Under the pieces are notes generated by a model. That model saw nothing but the letters and a program-made list of their open reading frames with translations. It was not told the DNA's origin and made no database searches. From CAWAMR01 sp963783095 (GTDB lineage Bacteria; Planctomycetota; Planctomycetia; Gemmatales; Gemmataceae): a DNA stretch of 64,000 bases. Where the stretch lies: NCBI GenBank assembly GCA_963783095.1, contig CAWAMR010000002.1, forward strand, positions 1,054,001 to 1,118,000, in the 5' to 3' direction. The first letter of the stretch is position 1. The number at the start of each line of letters is the position of its first letter. Positions 43,174 to 51,555 of this stretch are shown here, one piece after another. The position numbers and the translations under genes are program-made.

Positions 43174-43396
43174 TCATCACCGGGGTTGAGGCAGTCGCTA
43201 TTCGGTGAAGTATACACTCTTCTCGGCCCAGACTACGAGCTTCAGGAATTGGAAAGGATGCAAAGAAAAGGAGTAACGCTAATTGACGGGCTGTTTGCTT
43301 GCCGTGATAATGGACGAAATTTCTATAACGATCGGGACCGGGAGTTTCTTAAACAGGCCCGTATACAACGAAATTAGCCGGAAGAGGATCAACGGC

Positions 43397-43909
43397 GTGA
43401 AGTCGCTCGGCATCGTCCTTTTGTGCGTTTCTGCCGCCGTGATCTACGGCATTGCCCACGATCAGGTTACGGCTCGCGTTTGCGTGGAGTACTTCACTGT
43501 CGGCCACCCGCCGGTCTTTGCCACGAATGATCCAACTTTGCTAGGTATTGGCTGGGGCATCATTGCGACATGGTGGGTTGGGCTGCTGCTCGGTGTCCCG
43601 CTCGCGGTGGTGGCACGCGCTGGTTCCCGGCCGAAGTGTTCGATCCGTTCGTTGGTGCCCCCGATCGCATGGCTCTTGGCAGTAATGGCAGTGTGTGCTC
43701 TTGCCGCTGGTTTACTTGGCTGGTTTCTGGCCCGAAACGGGGTCGTGTTTCTTGTTGGGCCAATCGCCGACGAACTGCCTGCTGAACGGCATGTGCCGTT
43801 TCTCGCGGACTTGTGGGCGCACTCGGCGAGCTATCTGGTCGGTTTGGTGGGTGGAATCGTGGTCTTGGTGCTGGTGTGGCGTTCTCGGCGTCGAGCCGTT
43901 GCGGGGTAA
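43397..43909 (+). CDS. Small polytopic membrane protein
   Basis: About 170 residues from GTG 43397 (AGAGGA upstream), with four membrane helices: LGIVLLCVSAAVIYGI, IGWGIIATWWVGLLLGVPLA, AWLLAVMAVCALAAGLLGWF and YLVGLVGGIVVLVLVWRS. The first loop contains DQVTARVCVEYFTVGHPPVF, a segment I associate with an uncharacterised family in planctomycetes. Function unknown. An earlier start at 43283 would add an unlikely N-terminus. Confidence 0.65.
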   Translation: MKSLGIVLLCVSAAVIYGIAHDQVTARVCVEYFTVGHPPVFATNDPTLLGIGWGIIATWWVGLLLGVPLAVVARAGSRPKCSIRSLVPPIAWLLAVMAVCALAAGLLGWFLARNGVVFLVGPIADELPAERHVPFLADLWAHSASYLVGLVGGIVVLVLVWRSRRRAVAG

Positions 43910-44054
43910 GCCAGCAAACGAAGCGAATGGATGGGTATGGGAAAAGATGAGAGGAACGCAAGAGAGGGAATGATCGGCCCAAAAGAGAAACGGTGATTGA
44001 CAGGTAGTTTGCCTGAAATCTGGTATTCAATTTAAACGGGGTCAGTGTACCCTT

Positions 44055-44713
44055 CCACCGCGTAGCGGTGTTCGATGGTAGACGGGCGTTTCAACGCCCG
44101 GATTGGGAACCGCGCAGGTTTAGGCGTCGCGTCAGCGACGCTTGAGACTCTTACGACCGGAGAAGTCACGATGGCCAACACCTACACGAGCTTGCACTAC
44201 CACTTTATTTTCAGCACCAAAAACCGCGAACCCTGGATTACCCTGGAGGTCGAACAACGCATCTGGGAATACCTTGGCGGTATTGCCCGTCAGATTGATG
44301 AAGGCCCTGCAAGTTGGCGGCATCGAGGATCATGTGCATCTGGTCATCGGCATGAGGGCGACTCTTGCGGTTAGCAAGGCCTTGCAACTCCTCAAGGGCG
44401 GGTCGTGCAAGTGGATTCATGAGACATTTCCGAACCTGGTCGATTTCGGTTGGCAAGACGGGTACGGAGCATTCACGCTGAGTAAGTCGCAATTGCCTGA
44501 TACCATCAACTATGTCGCGCAGCAGCGCGAGCATCACAGGACACGTACGTTTCAGGAAGAATACAGAATGCTTTTGGAGAAGCACCAAATCGAGTACGAC
44601 GAGCGTTACGTTTGGGGATGATGGCTCAAGCGTCGCTACGCGACGCATTAACCCCTGCGTGTCCTATCCGGGCGTTAAAACGCCCGGCTACCATCGGCCA
44701 CCGCTACGCGGTG
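44055..44713 (+). mobile_element. RAYT-type unit: IS200-like transposase flanked by three palindromes on each side
   Basis: Left side: palindromes at 44055-44070 (CCACCGCGTAGCGGTG), 44083-44100 (CGGGCGTTTCAACGCCCG) and 44124-44141 (GCGTCGCGTCAGCGACGC). Right side: the same three themes in reverse order at 44630-44646, 44668-44687 and 44698-44713. The transposase gene lies between. No direct target repeat is obvious. This nested arrangement is that of a REP-associated tyrosine transposase locus. Confidence 0.75.
44171..44621 (+). pseudogene. IS200/IS605-family Y1 transposase, one frameshift
   Basis: ATG 44171 opens ANTYTSLHYHFIFSTKNREP and YLGGIARQID. The frame is lost at about 44300. The following frame reads MKALQVGGIEDHVHLVIG, with the HUH metal motif HVH, and later LPDTINYVAQQREHH with the catalytic Tyr in a helix, ending RYVWG. 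The two parts match a 150-residue TnpA with 2 bp missing (or one extra) at ATTGATGAAGG. TnpA cuts and joins single-stranded DNA. As sequenced, neither half contains both motifs and the full N-terminus. Confidence 0.8.
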
Positions 44714-44865
44714 AAAATCCCAATCGGGATCATAGACTCCGTTTGGAATTGGTAACCGAGTTTTTCTTCCACCAACGGTCTTGGCATAAGTGCTTTCTGA
44801 AGCGAGAATTGTGTCAATTATCTGAAATCCGGTTTTCAATCTGATCGGGGTTAAGGGCAAAGTGG

Positions 44866-45069
44866 ATGTCGCAGAATTTCCCAAATACTTCCGACACGAT
44901 CATGAACGAGACGAACGACTGGGCGAAAGCCGAGGGTCGGTATCTCGGCAAAGCGTTCTGGGAAATCCCCGCTCAGGTGGATTCGATCCTTGAAGTGCCT
45001 TTGACACCCGAGGCTGAAGAGCGGATTGCTGCTCTGCGTGCGCAAAGGCTCAAGAGAAAGCGGAATTGA
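44866..45069 (+). CDS. Small protein of unknown function
   Basis: A 67-residue frame with TNDWAKAEGRYLGKAFWEIP and then VPLTPEAEERIAALRAQRLK. The start at 44866 is weakly supported; ATG 44902 is an alternative. It is followed 44 bp later by another small gene with a strong ribosome site, and the two could be a unit. No function is recognised. Confidence 0.4.
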   Translation: MSQNFPNTSDTIMNETNDWAKAEGRYLGKAFWEIPAQVDSILEVPLTPEAEERIAALRAQRLKRKRN

Positions 45070-45112
45070 TCTGGGTTCGATCGCAGGTAAGATAAAACGG
45101 AAGGAGTGTGTC

Positions 45113-45307
45113 GTGGAAAATACACAAACGGGCATTCAAACGTGCGCAAGCCTTCCGATTCCACAGCCGAGGGTGCCGGAAGCGACTTGCTGCGTCCACC
45201 TTTCTGAGAAAGACGAGGCCGAGGTCATGGCGTCGGCTGAAAAGCCACCCGCGCCAATCGAGGCGGCGTTGCAAGCTGCCAGGCGGTTTATTCAGCGCCA
45301 TGGATGA
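45113..45307 (+). CDS. Small protein, possible antitoxin-like (DUF1778-like tail)
   Basis: A 64-residue product from GTG 45113 with AAGGAG 7 bp upstream. The C-terminal half, VHLSEKDEAEVMASAEKPPA, then PIEAALQAARRFIQRHG, resembles the tail of DUF1778/TacA-type antitoxins (PPAPxxAL pattern). No GNAT toxin follows, so if related it is an orphan. Low certainty. Confidence 0.4.
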   Translation: MENTQTGIQTCASLPIPQPRVPEATCCVHLSEKDEAEVMASAEKPPAPIEAALQAARRFIQRHG

Positions 45308-45458
45308 GACGCGAATCGAGCCGCTATCGGCGAAACACGAATGAGGACGCTTCGACTGTGACAAGGTGTTTAGCTGAGCAACGAACCGAATCGACTTCGA
45401 CGAGTTCGAAAGATGCTGGTCGCCCGCAGTATCCCGAGACACACAAAGGGCGAACTTG

Positions 45459-45944
45459 GTGATCATCGGTGAGCAACAACCCGAATCGCTCGCCGGCCGG
45501 CTGGCGGGTTCGATCTTAGTCGTGGCGTTTGTGACACCGTGGCTTCTGATCGGCGGCGGCCTGGCTCTCGTCGGCTTGCTCGCAATCGGTCCACGAAAGG
45601 GAGATATATCCGAACTCTGGTTGGGTCTTCCTGCGGGAGGAGCCCTGTTTTCGCTTTTCGTCTGGGTGCTGTATATGCACTTCTGGCGATTGCCACGACT
45701 AACCATCAGTCGTTTCGAGTTCGATGGCGCAACACTCGCGTTCGTTACCCGAATGTACGGGGCTGTCACGAGGCCAGTCGGCGAATTGCGTTCGGTCGTT
45801 GAAGATTTCCGTCGCAGGAGCGGACTAAAGGGATGGTGGCTGAAGTTCCAGAATAGCGGTTGGGTCTACCTGAGTCGAAACACATCGAATGGCGAGGAGT
45901 TGATTCGCCAGATCGGGCCTCAAGCCAACGATCGGTTTGCCTGA
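45459..45944 (+). CDS. Two-helix membrane protein of unknown function
   Basis: About 161 residues with two membrane helices (about 17-45, SILVVAFVTPWLLIGGGLAL; about 57-73, LPAGGALFSLFVWVLYMHFW) and a C-terminal soluble domain with strand-rich text (LTISRFEFDGATLAFVTRMY). It resembles bPH-type membrane proteins in layout, but I do not recognise it. The start is uncertain (TTG 45456 or GTG 45459). Confidence 0.5.
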   Translation: MIIGEQQPESLAGRLAGSILVVAFVTPWLLIGGGLALVGLLAIGPRKGDISELWLGLPAGGALFSLFVWVLYMHFWRLPRLTISRFEFDGATLAFVTRMYGAVTRPVGELRSVVEDFRRRSGLKGWWLKFQNSGWVYLSRNTSNGEELIRQIGPQANDRFA

Positions 45945-45961
45945 TCGGACTCACTCGGATT

Positions 45962-46102
45962 CTTCACCTTCATCCCTCATCCTCATCTTACTCTTACTCT
46001 TACTCTTACTCTTACTCTTGCCAGGGTTAAGATCAGGACGAAGACCAAGATAAAGATGAGGATGAAGATGAGGATGAAGATGAAGATGAAGATGAAGAAA
46101 AG
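45962..46102. repeat. Intergenic hairpin with tandem-repeat arms (CTTACT / GATGAA units)
   Basis: Left arm: CTCATC then five CTTACT units (about 45973-46018). Right arm: AAGATGAGGATGAAGATGAG and further 6-bp units to 46102. The arms are complementary in their GATGAG/CTCATC parts and more loosely elsewhere. It lies between convergent genes. Confidence 0.7.
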
Positions 46103-46110
46103 AGGCCGAC

Positions 46111-47679
46111 TCATGGGACCAGCGGTATATGGTGCACTCGTCGCAGGTATTCCAGCCGGCTCTGATAAAGCTTGGAATTCGGACTGAGCTTTGCGGCCTG
46201 GCTGAAACACTGCCCGGCTTCCTCCCATCGGGACAGCATCACGTTTGCTTCTCCCATCTGGAAATAAGCTGGGGCCATCCCTGGACTGATGCGGATCGCC
46301 TTGCGCAAGGGTTCGAGGGCGGCCTGGGAGTGCCCTTCTTCACGGAGTGCTTCTCCATATTTGACCAGAGCGAGCGGGTTGTTCCCGGTGACGGCAATTG
46401 TGTGTTTCCAAAGAGTGATGCTGTTCTTCCAGTAGCTCGTCTGAATTCGGGTCAACCAAATACAAGCCGCAAGCGCCCCGACCAGCAGCACTCCTCCGAT
46501 GGCCTTGCGTGGCCGATCGACCATCAGTGCCGAGAGTCCCCAGACCAGCATCAAGAAAACTCCGATCAGCGGGAAGTAGGTGTAGCGATCGGCACGAGCC
46601 TGCGAGCCGACCTGAACCAGTCCGATCACCGGTATCAAGGTTCCCAAAAACCAGAACCAGCCGACAAATAGATAGGGGCGTTTCACGGCATACAGGCAAA
46701 CGCCAAGCGAAACGGAGAACAGCGCCAGGCCGGCACCCCATGCACAATACCACGGTATGCCCTCAACGGGGTATGGATAATACACACCCAGATCGACCGG
46801 CCAAAATGTCTGGCCCAGGTAGCAGGCAGTGGACCACAGAGCGTTGGCGATGCGATCGGGAAAGGGAAATCGCTCGAGGGACTTGATGGCCCCGCCATGT
46901 TTTTGGGCCATGACCGTCATCGCGCAGGAGCCGATGACCAATAGTAGCAGCGGCAGTTTCTCGGCCAGTAGATGGAGCAAGGGAGTCTTACAGAATGGTG
47001 CATTAGAATTGATTTCGGCGGAGTGTTGCTTTCGGAGCCGTTGCAGCGGCCAGTAATCGAGCAACAGCAACAGGAAGGGCAATGTCACCAGCATCGGTTT
47101 TGCCAGCAGACTGGCCGCGAAGGCTGCGCATACCAGTCCTAGCCTGGCCCAACTCGGCCCACGGGCATAGCGGATGTAGGCGAGCAGCGCCAGCAAGCCA
47201 AAAAAAACGCTCAGAACATCCTTGCGTTCGCTGACCCAGGCGACCGACTCGACGTGCAGCGGATGAACCGCGAACAGGGCGGCCACCGCGGCACTTGCCC
47301 AAAGTCGTCGGCTCATTTGCCGGAGCACCTCGGCGAGCAGCAAGGTGTTCATCAGATGAAAGAACAAATTGGTCCGATGAAACGCCTCGGCAGTTGGCCC
47401 GAACAACTCGGCATCCATCTGCAACGAGATCCAGGTCAAGGGATGCCAATTGCTGGCTTCGAAGGTTTTCCAGGCCCAGTCCATATCCAGCAGATCGAGA
47501 CCACATTGAACGGCGATGTGCTGGGCATACTTGTTGTCGTCGAAGTTGATCAGATCGTTACTGCATACGCCTCCCATAGCGGATAGAGTCAGCGCGGTCA
47601 GCAGGAGGTCGCGCAAGAAAATCGAAGAGCGCAGATAATGGCGGAGAACCAGCCCGATTCTTTGGCAGGTTTGTTTCAT
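46111..47679 (-). CDS. Membrane protein with TPR tail (TMTC/O-mannosyltransferase-like)
   Basis: A 522-residue protein with about nine membrane helices, then about 90 soluble residues forming two TPRs (NPLALVKYGEALREEGHSQA; MAPAYFQMGEANVMLSRWEE). The first loop NDLINFDDNKYAQHI and the segments SNWHPLTWISLQMDAELFG, then AVHPLHVESVAWVSERKDVL are hallmarks of the TMTC-like family; the DD pair in the first loop is the expected GT-C catalytic site. It likely glycosylates proteins or lipids outside the membrane using a lipid-linked sugar. Planctomycetes carry many paralogues. Confidence 0.85.
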   Translation of the reverse strand: MKQTCQRIGLVLRHYLRSSIFLRDLLLTALTLSAMGGVCSNDLINFDDNKYAQHIAVQCGLDLLDMDWAWKTFEASNWHPLTWISLQMDAELFGPTAEAFHRTNLFFHLMNTLLLAEVLRQMSRRLWASAAVAALFAVHPLHVESVAWVSERKDVLSVFFGLLALLAYIRYARGPSWARLGLVCAAFAASLLAKPMLVTLPFLLLLLDYWPLQRLRKQHSAEINSNAPFCKTPLLHLLAEKLPLLLLVIGSCAMTVMAQKHGGAIKSLERFPFPDRIANALWSTACYLGQTFWPVDLGVYYPYPVEGIPWYCAWGAGLALFSVSLGVCLYAVKRPYLFVGWFWFLGTLIPVIGLVQVGSQARADRYTYFPLIGVFLMLVWGLSALMVDRPRKAIGGVLLVGALAACIWLTRIQTSYWKNSITLWKHTIAVTGNNPLALVKYGEALREEGHSQAALEPLRKAIRISPGMAPAYFQMGEANVMLSRWEEAGQCFSQAAKLSPNSKLYQSRLEYLRRVHHIPLVP

Positions 47680-47704
47680 TCGGTTGACCTCAAGAAAACC
47701 GCCC

Positions 47705-47801
47705 TCGTTCCCATGCTCCGCGCGTGGGAACGAGAAGACTCCGACAGAGCCTGAAGCGTTAGCGAAGAATTGGGCTTCCTCTTCGCTAACGCTTCAGGCT
47801 C
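47705..47801. repeat. Two palindromes at the 3' end of mnmA
   Basis: The first (47705-47734) is an imperfect palindrome of CGTTCCCA...TGGGAACG. The second has 22-bp perfect arms at 47747-47768 and 47780-47801 with an 11-bp loop. The TGA of mnmA (47794-47796 on the minus strand) is inside the second arm, so the hairpin forms at the stop codon and probably acts as terminator. Confidence 0.8.
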
Positions 47802-48882
47802 TGACTTCCTCGATGGTGCCGCCCCCGAGAACGCGATTCCCGTCGTAAAACACTACCGCCTGACCGGCCGTGATCGCGCTTTGCTCTTCATCGAACTCCA
47901 CCAGCGCGCCGCCGTCCTCGGTGGCCAGCACCTTTGCTTGTGCGCCCGCGTGGCGATAGCGAATCTTCGTCGTGCAGCGCAAGGATGCCGTGGTCGGCGG
48001 TTCGATCAGCCAGTTTACTCCGGATGCTCGCAGCCTCGATGAAAGTAAATCTTCCTTGTCGCCCAGAACGACGGTGTGGGATTCGGGCACGATATTCAAT
48101 ACATAGCGCCTGCGATCCGTGGCAATACCCAGTCCCTTGCGCTGTCCGATCGTGAAACGCTCGTAGCCGTCGTGTTCGCCCAGTACCTTTCCTTCCGAAT
48201 CGACCACTGTGCCGGCCGTATCGAGTTCGGGCCGGCGGCGACGGATCAAGCCGGCGTGATCGCCGTCGGGAACAAAACAGATTTCCACGCTGTCCGGCTT
48301 CTCGGCAACGCCCAGCCCATGCTTACGCGCCAGCGCGCGAACTTCTTCCTTGCGGTAAGCGCCGATGGGAAATAACAGGTGCGGCAACACACCACGTCGA
48401 ATCCCGTGCAATACGTAAGATTGGTCCTTCTCCGGATCGACCGCTCGATACAGGGCCGGCTCCCCTTCGCCGTCTCGAACCACCTGCGCATAGTGTCCGG
48501 TAGCGATGAAATCCGCCGAGAGTTGCTGGCCGAACGACCACAGTTTGCCGAATTTTAGCCAGTTGTTGCAGACCACGCAAGGATTCGGCGTCCGGCCCGC
48601 GAGATACTCATCCGCAAAGTAGTCGATGATGCGATCGAACTCGCGTTCAAAATCGAGTGCATAGAAGGGAATATCCAGTTTGTCGGCAACCCGTCGGGCA
48701 TCGGAGGCATCCAGGGCACTACAGCAGCCCTTCTTGCGGTCGGGCCGAGTATCCGCCTCAACGCCGTGCGAGCCGGTGCGCATGAAGAGGCCGATCACAT
48801 CGTAACCCTGTTCCTTCAGCAGAACCGCCGACACCGAGCTGTCAACGCCCCCGCTCATCGCCAGTACAACTCGAGAAGCCAT
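47794..48882 (-). CDS. mnmA: tRNA-specific 2-thiouridylase
   Basis: MnmA adds sulfur to U34 of Lys, Glu and Gln tRNAs, using ATP and persulfide sulfur. About 362 residues, the normal length. PP-loop AMSGGVDSSVSAV at the N-terminus, then RTPNPCVVCNNWLKFG with the first catalytic Cys, ATGHYAQVV, and KPDSVEICFVPDGDH with the second Cys. VVFYDGNRVLGGGTIE closes the C-terminal barrel. Start chosen at ATG 48882 (ASRVVLAMSGG); four more residues are possible. The C-terminal end is set by a repeat hairpin. Confidence 0.96.
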   Translation of the reverse strand: MASRVVLAMSGGVDSSVSAVLLKEQGYDVIGLFMRTGSHGVEADTRPDRKKGCCSALDASDARRVADKLDIPFYALDFEREFDRIIDYFADEYLAGRTPNPCVVCNNWLKFGKLWSFGQQLSADFIATGHYAQVVRDGEGEPALYRAVDPEKDQSYVLHGIRRGVLPHLLFPIGAYRKEEVRALARKHGLGVAEKPDSVEICFVPDGDHAGLIRRRRPELDTAGTVVDSEGKVLGEHDGYERFTIGQRKGLGIATDRRRYVLNIVPESHTVVLGDKEDLLSSRLRASGVNWLIEPPTTASLRCTTKIRYRHAGAQAKVLATEDGGALVEFDEEQSAITAGQAVVFYDGNRVLGGGTIEEVRA

Positions 48883-48894
48883 GCAATTACTCAC

Positions 48895-49406
48895 TGTTTC
48901 CGGTTTTTGCTAATTCTATTGTAACGGACACGATTTAGGCGGGGTGTAACCAGATTCTCTGGGGGATGGCTAAATGTACTCACGCTCTGCGTGAGGAAAG
49001 TCTTCACGCGGAGCGTGAAGAGTACATTGGCCCCAGAGGCCGGCCAGGACGTCAAAGGTTGGGGACGTGCCCCGCGTTCTTGGCGAACGCGGCTACGGAG
49101 AAGCGACGACCTCTGCCGTAGCCGCGTTCGCCAAGAACGCGGGGTATCGGCAGAATTTTAACAGAAAATGGCCTCTAGCCAGAATATGGCTACACCCTTC
49201 AAGCGTTTTTGGTTCGACTTGCTTTACATTTCACCGGGCATCCTTTATGGTGAATGGGTTGGTTCATTGCCTCTCTCTCAAGCAAGTGAAACAATTTTCT
49301 AAGAAGTCAATGCAATTTTCGCGCAATCTGTTGTTCGCGCACTATAACGAAAGATTACCCTCCCTGCCTTACCTACCTTCTCTAGCCTTTTTCGAGATGG
49401 CTCATC
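48895..49406. other. 512-bp divergent spacer with two hairpins
   Basis: Contains the promoters of mnmA and the moxR operon. Hairpin 1 spans 48974-49026 (TGTACTCACGCTCTGCGTGA facing CTTCACGCGGAGCGTGAAG and AGTACA). Hairpin 2 has 29-bp perfect arms at 49070-49098 and 49116-49144 (CCCCGCGTTCTTGGCGAACG and its complement). The last 200 bp is AT-richer and free of palindromes, a likely promoter. No gene is seen. Confidence 0.6.
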
Positions 49407-50426
49407 ATGGTGCAAAGCACAGTCACGGCCAATGACGCTGAAATGTTGGATAAACTCCGAGAAGCACACAAGAAACTACGCAAGGAAGTCGGCAAGATCA
49501 TCATTGGGCAAGACCTGGTGGTCGACCAATTGCTCATGGCGATCTTTTGCCGAAGCCACGCGCTGTTGATGGGTGTGCCCGGACTGGCAAAAACCCTCAT
49601 GGTCAGCACGCTGGCACAATCGCTCGACATGAGTTTCAAGCGCATCCAGTTCACCCCCGACCTGATGCCCTCCGACATTACCGGCTCCGAAGTGATTCAG
49701 GACGACCCGGTTACGCGCGAACGAATGTTCAAGTTCATGCCCGGTCCGATCTTCGCGCATATTGTTCTCGCGGATGAAATCAACCGAACACCTCCCAAGA
49801 CGCAGGCAGCGCTCCTGGAAGCGATGCAGGAGCGCAAGAGTTCCATCGGGGGCAACGATTACCCGATGAAGAACCCCTTCTTCGTTCTGGCAACGCAAAA
49901 TCCGATCGAACAGGAAGGTACTTATCCGCTGCCCGAAGCGCAGTTGGACCGCTTCCTGTTCCTCATCAAGGTCGATTACCCGACGGATGAAGAGGAAGAA
50001 CAGATCATGCGCATCGGCACCTCGGAGTCGAAGACAACGGTCTCTCCGGTGCTCCATGCCGACGAGATTCTACAGATTCAAGCAGTGGTGCGCAGAGTTC
50101 CGGTATCGGATGTAGTATTCAAGTTTGCCAAGCGCATCACCCGGCTCTCGCGTCCCGGCACACCCGAGGCAGCGGACTTCGTGAGCAAATGGCTAACCTG
50201 GGGAGCTGGCCCGCGCGCCAGTATGAATCTGATTCTGGCGGCGAAAGCGCACGCGATTCTGCGCGGCAGCAATCACGTTTCGGGCGATGATGTCGTGGCC
50301 GTGGCAACGCCGATTCTGCGGCATCGATTGATCCTGAACTTCACCGCGCAGAGCGAAGGAATCACGGTCGAGGAGGTCATTCGGCAATTGGTGAAATCAG
50401 CGGCGAAGAGCTTTGCAGCGGCATAA
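49407..50426 (+). CDS. MoxR-type AAA+ ATPase
   Basis: A 339-residue AAA+ ATPase of the MoxR family, chaperone-like partners of VWA proteins. Walker A is MGVPGLAKT, Walker B VLADEINRTPP, sensor region ATQNPIEQEGTYPLPEAQLD followed by RFLF, and the C-terminal lid is helical. ATG 49407 gives a normal N-terminus. It heads the operon DUF58, BatA-like, VWA, DUF4175, coiled coil, as in Bat loci. A 36-bp inverted repeat separates it from the DUF58 gene. Confidence 0.93.
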   Translation: MVQSTVTANDAEMLDKLREAHKKLRKEVGKIIIGQDLVVDQLLMAIFCRSHALLMGVPGLAKTLMVSTLAQSLDMSFKRIQFTPDLMPSDITGSEVIQDDPVTRERMFKFMPGPIFAHIVLADEINRTPPKTQAALLEAMQERKSSIGGNDYPMKNPFFVLATQNPIEQEGTYPLPEAQLDRFLFLIKVDYPTDEEEEQIMRIGTSESKTTVSPVLHADEILQIQAVVRRVPVSDVVFKFAKRITRLSRPGTPEAADFVSKWLTWGAGPRASMNLILAAKAHAILRGSNHVSGDDVVAVATPILRHRLILNFTAQSEGITVEEVIRQLVKSAAKSFAAA

Positions 50427-50447
50427 TTCAAGTCGATGGAAGCGGCT

Positions 50448-50600
50448 CGCCGAAGGCGAGCGTCGGGGCGTAAGCCCGACGTGCGCTGCCATTGTAAATT
50501 CGCTCGATTCTCTCTCTGGAATGGAAGTCGCCGCTAGGAAGTTATCGCGTTGGCTGTGACAGCCCACGTCGGGCTTACGCCCCGACGCTCGCCTTCGGCG
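50448..50600. repeat. 36-bp perfect inverted repeat inside the operon
   Basis: 50448-50483 and 50565-50600 are exact reverse complements, sharing the core GGCGAGCGTCGGGGCGTAAG with the element at 10584-10784. The 81-bp loop has no other feature. Located between moxR and the DUF58 gene, it might attenuate transcription into the latter. Confidence 0.88.
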
Positions 50601-50656
50601 AACTGCTTCGGAATCCTGGAATTATGCAGAACGGTACAGCTTGGAACCGAATCTAA

Positions 50657-51555
50657 ATGGCAACCACCTATCTAAAACCGAATATTCTCGCTCGCGCGGA
50701 AGCGCTGGGTTTGAAGGCGCGCATGATTGTCGAGGGTATGCGCGTCGGCGATCACAAGTCGCCGTTTCGCGGCTTCTCCGTCGAGTTCGTGCAGCACCGC
50801 GAATACTCGCCCGGCGACGATATTCGCCATATCGACTGGAAAAGCTACGGCCGATCCGAACGCTATACGATCAAGCAGTACGAGCAGGAAACCAATTTCA
50901 TCGCTCACATCTGATGCTCGATGCTTCCAAGTCGATGCTCTACGGCGAGGGCGATCAGAACAAACTCGAATACGCCAAGTTGTTGGCGGCGTCGCTGGCG
51001 TACATGATCATCCGTCAGCGCGATGCGGCCAGCTTGAACGTTTTTGATTCGCAGCTGGCGCAATCAGTTGCCCGCCAGCAGCCAGATGGGGCATATCAAC
51101 ACCATCATCCACACGCTCGAAGACGCCGACCCGGAAGAAAAAACCTCCATAGGGCCGCTCCTTGAGCAAGTCCGCCGAGCGCTTCCGCCGGCGCGGCATG
51201 GTGTTTTATCATCTCCGATGTCTTCGATGAAGTGGAGCCGTTCTTAAGGGCTTGCAGCCATCTGCGCTTTCAGGGCCATGATGTGACGGTCTTTCACATC
51301 ATGCACCACGATGAACTGGAGTTCCCCTTCACCGGCAACATCCGCTTCGACGGTCTGGAGCTTCCCGAAGAAATCAAGACCCGACCCCACATGATTCGGC
51401 CGGCGTATTTGAAGATAGTGCAGCAATACCGGGATGAACTTCGCAAGGGTATCGAGAGCTTTCGCGGCGAGTATTTTCTCATGGATACGTCCAAGCCATT
51501 GATAACGACACTGCCCGCTTACCTGGTACGCCGGCTGCAAATGGGACGAATCTAA
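50657..51555 (+). pseudogene. DUF58 protein of the MoxR operon, four frameshifts
   Basis: The gene would make about 295 residues. Segment 1 (50657 to about 50910) reads FSVEFVQHREYSPGDDIRHI, the DUF58 signature DIRHIDWK. Segment 2 (to about 51068): MLDASKSMLYGEGDQNKLEY. Segment 3 (to about 51166): LPASSQMGHINTIIHTLED. Segment 4 (to about 51210): AERFRRRGMVF. Segment 5 (to 51555): IISDVFDEVEPFLRACSHLR, through to RLQMGRI. The TTTT at about 51211-51214 is one break. The order and spacing are those of an intact DUF58 (VWA-like) gene, so the lesions are recent or technical. The stop overlaps the next start (TAATG). Confidence 0.75.
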
